A stretch of DNA of 64,000 nucleotides from Antedon mediterranea (lineage: Eukaryota; Echinodermata; Crinoidea; Comatulida; Antedonidae), in contig NC_092670.1 in the NCBI RefSeq assembly GCF_964355755.1, positions 29,127,795 to 29,191,794 of the forward strand. The letters run 5' to 3'. The position numbers and the translations under genes are program-made. Below are positions 44,515-55,800 of this stretch, piece after piece; position 1 is the stretch's first letter, and every line of letters begins with the position of its first letter. The notes under the pieces are model-generated. The model was not told the DNA's origin and made no database searches. It was given only the letters and a program-made list of their open reading frames with translations.

Positions 44515-46450
44515 ATTAAATGATCGTTTAATAGAAATTTTTTTCGTGTACAAAAAAAAAAATCTATTCGCGTTTGGAAAATATTTTTTTTTTGTAAAAC
44601 ATAATTAGCCAAGATGAGTTGCAGTTGCCTGTCAAAATTTGGTATTGCTGTCTTTCAGCCTAGGCCTAGTGTAGGCTTAGGCCTGTTAGTAAACATAAAC
44701 ATTCATTATTTGTATAATATGTTAAAAATGTTTGTATATTTTAAGTTCTTACTCCTATCTATATAACACCAAGCATCAACAAAAATAATGAGTCAGGCCA
44801 AATAACAATGTTTTAAAAAACCAAAAATAATGGTTTTGTTGATTGTTACATTTTGTTGCTTTTAAAAGAGAAAGAAAATCTTTTAAAGATTATTCTATTC
44901 AATGACATGAACCTGATCCTGTTGAATATAACAGTCTTGAAAGTATTCTCCTCATTTAATGTATACAAATCATTATTTGTTTTACAACACAAATACGGGA
45001 AGTTTTCCAAGGTAAACCTTTATTCAATTATATCCACCGCCTTATGAATTGAATGTTAATGCCGTGTTATGTAAAAATGCGACGTTCAAATTTTAGCTAC
45101 GGAACAGATAGACTTGTGGACTTTTGGTTGTGTAATCTAAAAAAAAGTGTAATATTACAATTAACAGTTGAAATGGGAGAAAATAATGCACAGCACAACC
45201 AACCAATTATAGCACGGATACATTTAAATGTGTTAAAATATTAGATATCCATCTGTAATCATTGACAATTTTTTTTTATGTGATGAAAAAGAAGTAGAAA
45301 ACATGTTATAGAATAACTTTTTTGAGATAATCCTAAACTTTACCTTCTTCCTTTTAAGAAAATTATATGGTGTCTCGTAAACCTTACTTTACTAGTATTT
45401 TCTGGCCATGTAATCTTTTAAACAATGTAACATTATCATTATGTTGGTTTACTACCACCTGATTTCTGTATCTAGATTTCTTCAGTACATATCATATGAA
45501 TACTCTGTAATACACAAGTACATGTTGTATTTTTGTATGTGGAGATACAGCACTGAAAATTGGGTATTTACTAAACATCATGGATAGCAAACACCAACCA
45601 TTCAAGTATTCTTGATTACTAATATTTATTCATAAAATCCAACCATAAACATAACATATGCGACAGCATATCACATGAAATTGAGAAATATTTTGTTTTA
45701 ATATTTCCTCTTTAAAGAAAATAATGTACTATTCTTTCTATACAACTTAAAATAAATCCCATTCTACTGGAAGATATTGAAAGCATTTTTTAATGTTCAA
45801 CAAAAATTTAAAAACGGGAATTTGAAGTTGTATACATTCTGAAAGATAATAAATAAGGTATTTGTGTATCCATTACAAATTAAAGTCAACCCCTTCAATA
45901 ATTAGACACCTCTGTACTGCCCTTCAAATGTCTGGTTTCCAGAATGCATTTTTATGTTAAGCTAAGAAATCGGAAACCTTGGAGAATGACTGGTTTTGAT
46001 TCCAATTTACTTACTTACTTACTCAAAATGTTGAATGCCAAGACATTGTGCAGATGAGCGGTAACGGTAAGTGGTAATGCAAAGCAAAAACCACTTGGCT
46101 TTTCGCATTTACATAGCGTGCAAAATTTGAGAGGTGTGGTGGAAAGTTGGAAAGGTGTTTTGACAAAATATAATCTGCTTCTATCGTGAGCGGGTTTGCT
46201 CCACGTTCTTTGTAAATGGTCATAAGAAATAGGTTGTATATGTTTGTTTTTCACTTTACTGTCACTGCTTGGCCTTAAGAAAATGCTAGAATAAAGTTTT
46301 TTTTAGCATTCTGAGACAATACGTTTGTTTCAATTGTATATTTAAAAGAAAATGTTTAAATTATATAATGCATGTTTTAAACATCACATTCTTTTATTCA
46401 CTTCTATTCTCTAAAACATTATTAACTTTTTATGTGTACATCTTTGTTCA
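44515..46450. other. intergenic region between the two host genes
   Basis: AT-rich sequence between the 5' side of the RING gene and the 3' end of ZNF622. It contains a short TTAC tandem at 46007-46023. I recognise no coding or RNA gene. Confidence 0.5.
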
Positions 46451-46703
46451 ATGTTTTTATTCAAAAATACATTTTTTTGCTTAAAAAACTGAATGAATAC
46501 AATTCTAAACATCTGGCCTGATTTCACTGTGATATTAAAGAAAATAGTACAACAATCTTTCTCACAGTATACATAATAGTGGAATAATTGACATCCAACT
46601 TGCTTGTCAATTAAAAAATGAAATTTGGTGGCAAATATATATATCTAAAAAGAAAAAGAAATTAATGTCATCTGCGTAGTGTTTGATTGTTTGAACGCAC
46701 TCT

Positions 46704-46834
46704 CTAGAATACGACCTGTGGTCTGTAATGCTTTTGTTTCAGTTTGTTATTTTTCATTCCCATTGTGAGATGAGGTTTAGACTTAAATTTCTGCATAAAT
46801 CGTAGATCTGCTAGTCGCGCCTCACCGACTTTAC
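46704..46834 (-). CDS. ZNF622: ZNF622 exon 6 (C-terminus, stop)
   Basis: The acceptor is CTCTTTGTACAG|GT. It encodes a basic C-terminus ending [19 protein letters not shown] and a TAG stop at 46706-46704. The family ends the same way. Confidence 0.9.
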
Positions 46835-49800
46835 CTGTACAAAGAGAAATGACAAGATTAAAATAAAATACTGTTAGTTACTTTAGTACAGCATTAGGGC
46901 GGTTTCGCAACCTTACGAATACGATAACGAAAACGGATACGTCATACATTTGTGAAACTTTTGAGCTGATCCCCATTTCATATTCGTAAAGCGTATTCGT
47001 GTTGACGAATATCACCAGTCATATTCGTAACTACAAAACGAGTATAGTTTTTGATCTATTTTGCACATTTTGCATTTGAATTAGGAATGATTCATGATTA
47101 TAATATAATTATATATTTATTGAAAGTAATTTACTAAAGTAATTTACTAAAATTCCAGGTCAATTTAGATAAATAGCAGTTTTTAAAGTCCTCACTCGCT
47201 TTGATGTTACGCTAGGCCTAGGCAGCCAAGCACCAAGCTACACGTACCTGCGCTTCGCTCAAATTTACCGCAGTCATATTTTGGACGCGCCTCAATATTT
47301 CGTTGCCATGCGAAACAGATATTTTTATGGCTTACGAAAACGAATACGTGAGCGTGACGTATCCGTTTTCGTTATCGTATTCGTAAGATTGCGAAACCTC
47401 TCTAATATATTTAATTTTACATAACAATTGGTTGGTATAAGTGTTTAGTAGAAAGTTTATGAGTGCATATTAGCCAATCACATTTAAGTGAGATATTTCC
47501 CTTAAAATAAATAGTAAGGATTTAGAATTTCTCTTAAGTGGAGTGAAAGGAGATAATTTTAAATTATTAGTGTTTCATTTGGCCAAAACTTGAATGAATA
47601 CAACAATTTTATTAATACTTTTCTGTATTTAATTATATGCTAATAATAATAAAAAAAAAATAATAATGGAAAAATAGTTTTTCAATCAATGTATCCAAAT
47701 TACTGTACAACATAAATTGTAGTGTAGTGTAGTAAAAAACACAACATTTTCCTTAAAATTTGACTGCTCATCTGTAATTCCAGTGTGAACCATTCGTAAG
47801 GAAAACTTTTGGTGATACAGTAAACTACGCATGTTGACCTTGTGTAACTTTTTATGCAAATTCCATTAGATTCAACAGCAGGTCGACTGTATCACTAAGT
47901 TCATATATTATAGCTTACAGTAGCTTAATTTAGAATTTAAGCCCATCAAACAGGTAATAAAGTCTTACCTCCACTACCATACCAGCCCAGTGCTTTATAG
48001 TGAGTGTTTAGTCTGTTTATGGTGGCGTTGTTCCTTACTGCTACCTCTCTAGTTGGTGGAACATTCTGTTTATAATATCGGAATAGCTCTCGATGACCAA
48101 TCTTTGCACCTATGAAAGCATTTGATTGAAAATTACTGTAATCATACAATGATATTGATATACCTTAAAAGTAATAGTGCTGCAATTGACTCTCCCAAAA
48201 CCAAAAAGGTTCAATCTTTAAAAACACATTTGGAATATAATAGTTTCTATTGGGATGAATATTATACTGATTTAATTATAGCCTAATCTTAAACCTATAT
48301 CCCACATAGCCATTGATAAGAGAAAATTACTACACAAGCAGCTATAGCTAGCTCATCACACTACCAACATTAAATTGAGGCATGTGCCCTCTATAAAAAG
48401 ATCATAATATTCTAAAGCTATTAACCAATCAGGTGGCATGAATTTAAATATGTACTATGATAAAAAAAATTGTTGAATAAATTATAAGAAATGTGTACAT
48501 TTTTACTTGTCGACATTACACCTGGCTAGTACTGTACATCAAGTCCAGTCAAATCAAATAATTAGTCACATCAAATCCAAAGCCATTTTAATGTTTTAGT
48601 TACAGTATTATCTGGTGCACTTTTATAGTTTTATACAGACAATATTGAAAACACCTGCATTAAAAAAAGATGTAATAAATGCAATAAAGCTATTGAGTGC
48701 TCTCCTCTTATTTTTTTTTAATGAAGGTATGCTGAAGGCCTATGTGTGCTGTAAATATAAATCTAGGATATCTTTTCTGTCCTCCTTTCCATTTGACACT
48801 GAATTGATTAAACTAATTAATAGTGCCCTAGAGTTACTAATTAAAGGATATGTAAATGTTCTTGTGTTCGAATGAAACTGTAAAATTGAACCTATTTAAA
48901 GAAGTTCTACTTTTGGCACCTCATTCAAACAGCTGAATAATGGTACAGTCCTAATAGAATGTGACATAAAAAATGTGGTAAGTAAATAATTCTAAAGAAC
49001 TACTGGTACAAAGTTGAAATCAGGTTTCAAGGGAGCCACAGTTTAACCTAAGCTGAAATTAATTAGATAGCAAGAGAACAATATTTTAACTGTTTTGTTT
49101 CATGTATAGATTAGAGAGATCATCGGTTCGAATCCAATGCTCGTCGCATTGCCTGTGTTTTTAGGCAAGATACTTTACTTACACCCAGGTGTGTACAAAT
49201 GGGTACCTGGTAAGGTCAAGACACAACTTTGTGCTGATTACTAGCTGAATTATGGGAGCATGTTTCCACATGTTTGATCCAAAAAATGAATTTAGTTGAT
49301 AATACAAGGCTTAGAGGTTTCACAACAATAGGCCCTTTGAAAATCTAGGATATTATTATTATTTATCGGTTATCTCCAATGTTCTTCTGGGTAGTTGGTC
49401 ATGTCTCAACTGCTTCCCGCATCTTACAGACATAACACCTTCCTTAATATGTTTGCTGTTCCCAGGATGGCCGACATCTGAGCGCTCCCTATGATGTCCG
49501 GTACATTTAACTTTTCATGAAATTTTGTTTCATTTTTTTAAATTGTTCCAAGAGCGCCAATTACGATTGGAACCACTATAACTGTTGCTGCTCTGTGTTT
49601 GTTTGTTTTATCTTTATACTGGGTGACCTCTTCAGTCAAAGACTGATCTCCCAGAGGGCCCAGTTGGTGATCAGTGGCTGTGATGTACTAGTACACCGGG
49701 GTAACCCCCTACTCGTCTCGAAAGATGTACTAGGTTCTTTAAAGTGCACACGAGCAAGTTGTGTACACTGGACCTACGGTTTATAGTCCTTATCCGAGAA

Positions 49801-52800
49801 GACTCGTTCTACCACCAGAACCATGGAGTGAGTGAGCCCCGAACCCCTGCCGATGTAAAGATGAATGCCATTGCAATGATATTAGTGATTTATATGACAA
49901 TATTATTGAGTGTCTGAAAGTCAGTTCTGAGTTGTGTTTTAAGTTTTAAAAATCAAAAAGTCAGTGTTGTCCCTGGGTGGAATAACCAAGTAGCTGATTT
50001 CATAAACATGCCCGGGAAGCATTTTTGAAGTGGCGTGGGTTGGGTACACCCAGATATGGCCACATCTATGAACACATTAAAATCACTAGATCGAATTTAA
50101 AAAATGCCCTCAGAAAGTGTAAATCCAACGAAGAAATGCTAAGAGCGGACTCAATGGCTTTTGACGATGAGGACTATAATAGTTTCTGGGGTAAGGTTAA
50201 GAAATCCAGTTACGCCAATACCCAGTCTAACATTATTGGTAGTGCTAAAGGGGAAAATGAAATTTGTGACCTACTGTATGGCGTCAACATTTCTCCGATT
50301 TATTTAATAGTATTGACTCATCTGAGCATAAGACTTTTGTTAATGAAACTCTTGAGAACTGTACAGGCAGTGAAATTGAAGTTTCACCCCATAATATTAA
50401 GCTATTAATTGACAAATTGCCCAATGCTAAAGCAGCGGGATATGATGGTCTATGTAATGAGCATTTAAACTTGCTTCTGAGCGACTTAGTATTATTTTAA
50501 GTGTATATTAAGGCAATGTTTGTTCACGGGTTTGTTCCAAGTAATCTCACAAAAGTCACGCTTGTGCCGGTAATTAAATCTAAATCAGGGAATATCACTA
50601 ATAAATGGAATTATCGGCCAATTCTGGTGTATATTTGCTCTTAAACAGATTATCGAGCATTACAACAATCATGGTAGCCCAGTTTATTGCTGCTTTTTGG
50701 ACGCTAGCAAAGCCTTTGATAAATAAAGTGAACCACTGGACACTTTTCAAGACCTAAATTGATAGGGGTACCCCTTCACCTGTAGTTAAGATACTGAGAT
50801 CATGGTATAGGAATCAGGAATTTGTTGTTAGGTGGGGTGGTTCCGTTTCCGATTCTTTCACAGTTCGTAATGGGGTTCGCCAGGAAGGCGTTATGTTCCC
50901 TTTAATTTACAATGTGTACACTGATCCGTTAACTGTTGAACTGACTCAAGTCAAAAGAAGGTTGTGAAATTAACAGTCTTAAACTGAATTGCCTAAGCTT
51001 TGCCGATGACTTGGTTCTTTTAGCTCAGTCGGTGGCAAGCTTACAAAGCCTAATTGAACTCTGTGAAGGTTTTGCTAGTGACCATGATATTACTTTTAAT
51101 GAAACCAAATCCAAATTCTTGCTATTTTGCCCGAAAGTCCGCAACCTCAAAGGTGTTCCACATATTACCTTAAATGGGGCACCTCTAAACGTTGATAATT
51201 CAATAACCTATCTTGGACATGTGATCAGTAATAATCAAATGTCAATATCGATCTATTTGCATTAGGGCCAACTCCCTAAATAGAAAGTTTGGAAAATGTT
51301 CTACTACGACTAAATGTTATCTATTTAAGAGTTGATTGATTGAAATATATATTTATACTGGGTAACCTCTTCAGTCAAAGACTGGTCTCCCTATGGGCCC
51401 AGTTATGATCAGTGGCTGTGATGTACTAATACACCGGGGTAACCCCCTACTCGTCTCGAAAGATGTACTAGGTTCTTTAAAGTGCACACGAGCTAGATGT
51501 GTACACTGGACCTACGGTTTATAGTCCTTATCCGAGAAGACTCGTTCTACCACCAGAACCATGGAGTGAGTGAGCCTTGAAGTTCCACTGTCTTAACCGC
51601 TCGGCCACTCACTCACTCACACAGTTACTATGTCAGCATGTACTGTTCAACCTTATGGTGTAGATATAATAAGAGCACTCTGATATCACTGAAAGTATGT
51701 TATAACAATGCCTTATGTTTGCTACTTAAGCAGTCTAGAAATTGTAGTGCAAGCATGATGTTTGTCTTAAATGACGTCCCATCCTTTGATGAGTTTAGTT
51801 TTAAAAATCGTGTGAACGCAAGTAGTAATTCTTTGATCATGGCCATTAATCGCCACGTTCTTAATGTGTCAAGAATGCACATACAATGGAATGCCTTGTT
51901 GCATTGACTTTATATATTTGTTCTATGAGCTCTTAGATTAAGATTTTTTTTTTCTCTCTTTTGCTATGGATATATTATGTCACCATGATATTCTGAAATA
52001 AAAAGATGAGTGAATGAATATGTGGGCCTACATTTCTTTACAATAGTAATATCAGGTCGAATTGTGTTTTAATTTTTTATCCATGTAAACTGTCATGTCC
52101 TAAGTAATTTGAATGTTTTTATTCTCTGCGACTGCTAATGGCTGATGGTCATACCATTTGTCAGTACATTCGATTCCGTGTCCGCAATGCCACCTTGTCA
52201 TGACGCTTTCTATACTCTCTCTGGGCGAGCATCTTGCATCCACTGATAATGTCTTACAGTTTCAGTAGAGTCTCCACACAATCTACATAACGGTGTTTCT
52301 TATGTCTTATCTATACTGTATATTATCGCATTCGTTCTTAAAGCTTGTTCTTGAACAGCTATCATCAAACCTTCTTTCTCCTTCTTCAAAAAACCATTCC
52401 GAAGCCACCTCCAAGAATCTTCACCTGATACATCTGCTGTTTGTCGCACAAACTCTCCATGTAGGGCTTTCTTTTTCAAGCCCTTAGTTTTCTCATCTTT
52501 CCACCTCTTCTGATAATCTATAAGATTCTCTTTTTCATCGAACACCTTCTCCTTTAAAGCACATTGCAGCATCCACTTTGTAGTATTTTGTAGGTAGCCA
52601 TGCAATGACTTACGCCCGTATTCTTAAACCGGACTTTAGTCGTAGTTCGAAGTTCGACTTGAAAAAGTCTATTAAAAAAAAAAACTATTACTTCAAATTC
52701 GATTAAAAAACGAAGTAGTCGAAGTTTGCAGTTCGACTTAATGAAGTCGAGCTTTTAGTCGAGTTGCACACGTCTGGGTAACAAAGGCTAAACATTAACC

Positions 52801-55800
52801 AATGACAAGAGAGTATTTGACGAGCAGACGAAATTTTGCGCATTGATATCACTTTCCATTTCTTACAAAACTTTTTACGCATCAGGACTATTATACATGA
52901 AAAATAATTTTAATCATTAATTATTAGAACAAGATCAGTATTAATTTAACAGTGAAGTACTTTTGATTAACAACAAACAAAATCTTCAAAATATATTTAG
53001 GAACCATGGAGGTACGGTAACTTTCATATTTTCTAGGCCTCCAACAAAGTATGATCGCGACGAACCACGCACTTCATAGCGTGACAAGAAAGCGCTAGGC
53101 CCCCTAAACATTCCATCGCGTGGTGAATTGCCGCATCTCCCATTGTCGCTATGGCGTGACGTAGTTCAAGTCGGACTTGCGCGAAGAAAATAATGTAATT
53201 TGTATACAGTTGTAAATAAAGATGATTTTCATTATTATAACTTATACCAAAGTATATTTAATTAAGCTAATACAAATATAGATATTTCATTCTTCAATAT
53301 CTGGCCAATATAACAACTCAATGACTGTTACGTTTTTTATAAACATCGTTTAAAAACCATTTAGTCGACCATTTAGCCTGCCCCCTCCAGGACTAAAAAA
53401 ATCGATCAAAATCCGTCTCGATTTAGTCGAGGTTGGCCTGATTTAGTCGGTGATTTAGTTGAAGTTCGGTTTATGAATTAAAATGACGTCATTTTCTTAG
53501 TTTTAGCTCGAACTACGACTAAAGTCCGGTTTAAGAATACGGGCGTTACTCTCTTTCCTTACACAGTCCTCAATGCTGATCAGCCCTCTTCCTTCTTCCT
53601 TCCTCGGTAAATATAGTCTCATGACATTACTTCTGGTATGCATACTTCCAACCATGAATGTGGTATAGTCTATCCACGTCATTGACAAGTTAGTTAGTCA
53701 GTCTTCTTCGGCAAATTCTTTAGGATTGCCTTGTCTACCAGTAAATGGTCCTTTGTTCCTCGTCCTCTTTTTCTGCAACCTTTTTGCTCATCAGCTAGAA
53801 TGTCGTTCCCATCAAGGTGCTGGTACAGCTTTTCTCCCAAGATTCCAGTGAGTAGTATCCACATTATTGGCAGACAGGCAATAGGACGCTACTTGCCGGA
53901 GTACCCTTTGCAGGATTTTTTTCGAATTATTACTGTTCTTCCTTTTACCATCCACTCAGGCACCAACAGTCATTCAGGTGAAATTTTAATCTGTTGTGCA
54001 ATACAGACACATTTTTTAACCAGTATCCCTGGACTAGGCCAGGTCCAGCTGCCTTCCAATTTGCCATCTTATTAACTGCTGTTTTGATATCTACCATAGT
54101 TATTTTGTCATCATCTTGTATTTCAATTGCACTGAAACTTGTAAAGTGCCTTTCTCTTCGAGGCTGTATTTTCTATTCAATCGATCTTTTTCTTTGTGTT
54201 TTAACCTCATGTTTCCCTTTCGGCTTTCCTCGATCTTGCTGAGATCTTTTCTCCATGTTTCAATACTTTGTTTTATAAAAACATGGAGAAAAGATCGAGG
54301 AAAGCCGAAATTATTATTATTACACTTCTTCCAACTAATAAATATGATAAAAGTGAATGCAACAAATGTGCCAACAAACCTGAAGGTAGTACAAGTTGGT
54401 ATCCATCTGCTGTGCTTTGTAGCACATCTTCTGGTATCTCCTCATCTTCTACCTCCTTCATGTCAACATCATATTTCTTTTCTCCATCATGATTGTAATC
54501 AGGGTAGCTACTCCTGTTAAAACAATCAACAGTATGATTTAACATAATATGTTTAATTATAGAGGGTAAAATTTGAATGGTTCGCATACAAAAATGTTAT
54601 TCTAAAATTAATTTCTTTTTATAGATGTGTCAAGAAAAGTTGAAGACAAGAACAAGTCTAAGAAGATACAGCAAAGGGTGTTAATGAGCTAACACACAGC
54701 TTGTCACAATATAGGAGTGGAGTTGTGGCTTGGTGGTTATGATGCTTGGCTACCACTCCAAGGATCATGGGTTCAAGTCATATGTCAGGATTTTTTCTAA
54801 GGACAAAATTACTCCCAAAAACTTTGTTTATGTACAGCATCTTGTGTATATGTTTGTCTCGTCAACCTCTGACGGTCCTTAATGATCAGCAATTGCTTAT
54901 TTATTTATTTTTTTATTTCAACAATATTTTAAAGGATGGTCCATCCAGCCAAAGCTAATCATTAGGCACCCTCACAGAAATACATCATGACAAGACATAA
55001 ACATGTAACAATAAAAATTAAATTAAAATAAATAAAATTGATAAAGATAAAATAAAGCACAAACATTTTATAATCAAAAATTAAATAAATTAAATTGGCC
55101 CTCTCAGAAGAAGTGATAGGAAAAAGTAAGAAAATAAACAAGAAGATGGTTCTTGAGGAAGGAAGAGTAAGATGTACAAGTCGGATATTCAGGCAAGTAT
55201 AAAAGCATCTATGAGACTTTGACACACATTCTGAGGCAAAGGGTGTCAATGAGCCAACAAAATTATCATTTCTTACCCAAGACAAGGCAATTGATAGCAA
55301 TAACCACAGAATACCCAAACAAACCAGGGCTATTCTTGCTATATGTTTTGGAACATACACTACCATACTAGACATGCTGTGTTATTGAACAAACCTGAGG
55401 TTTTAACATTAACAATCATACCAAGGCAATTCTTTGCAAGATTTTAATACAAAAATCTATGAGATTCACAAGCACTCATGGCATAGAAGTTAATTAATGT
55501 AATCATATTGTACACTGTCTTATAGTTGCTGATTGTGACTTCCAATTACTAGGATTAATGAATTTTACAGAATAAAGTGTTTCTAACCTGTAGTCATAGA
55601 AATCTGAAAACTCAAAAGCAGCATCTCCATCAAACTGCAGTTTACAATGACCTTTGTCTCTCATGTGTCGTTGTACTGCATCCAACGCATGAAATGTTTT
55701 GCCTTGTTTGTTACACCACAAACAGACGAATCCACAGCCTACCTTTTCACCTGTGAATAAAACAGGAAAAGTTTTTTTTTTTTTTACTCAGATATTTGCA

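Larger units (their letters stand above)
52030..54310 (-). mobile_element. minus-strand LINE remnant, interrupted by a Harbinger-like MITE
   Basis: Minus-strand coding pieces: [10 protein letters not shown] and [20 protein letters not shown] (53700-54100), [29 protein letters not shown] (about 53560-53690), then after the [61 protein letters not shown] (52300-52605), and a HNRPDITIV-like piece near 52060. The reverse transcriptase palm is largely deleted between WIDY and the MRLYLP block. The copy is dead. Confidence 0.85.

Noticed and set aside
54713-54790. tRNA gene
   Set aside because: A and B boxes are present but the cloverleaf stems do not pair well and a SINE-like body follows.
54962-55375. 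Minus-strand 137-codon frame in ZNF622 intron 3
   Set aside because: Hydrophobic AT-driven composition, no family resemblance, inside an intron next to LINE-like 3' sequence.
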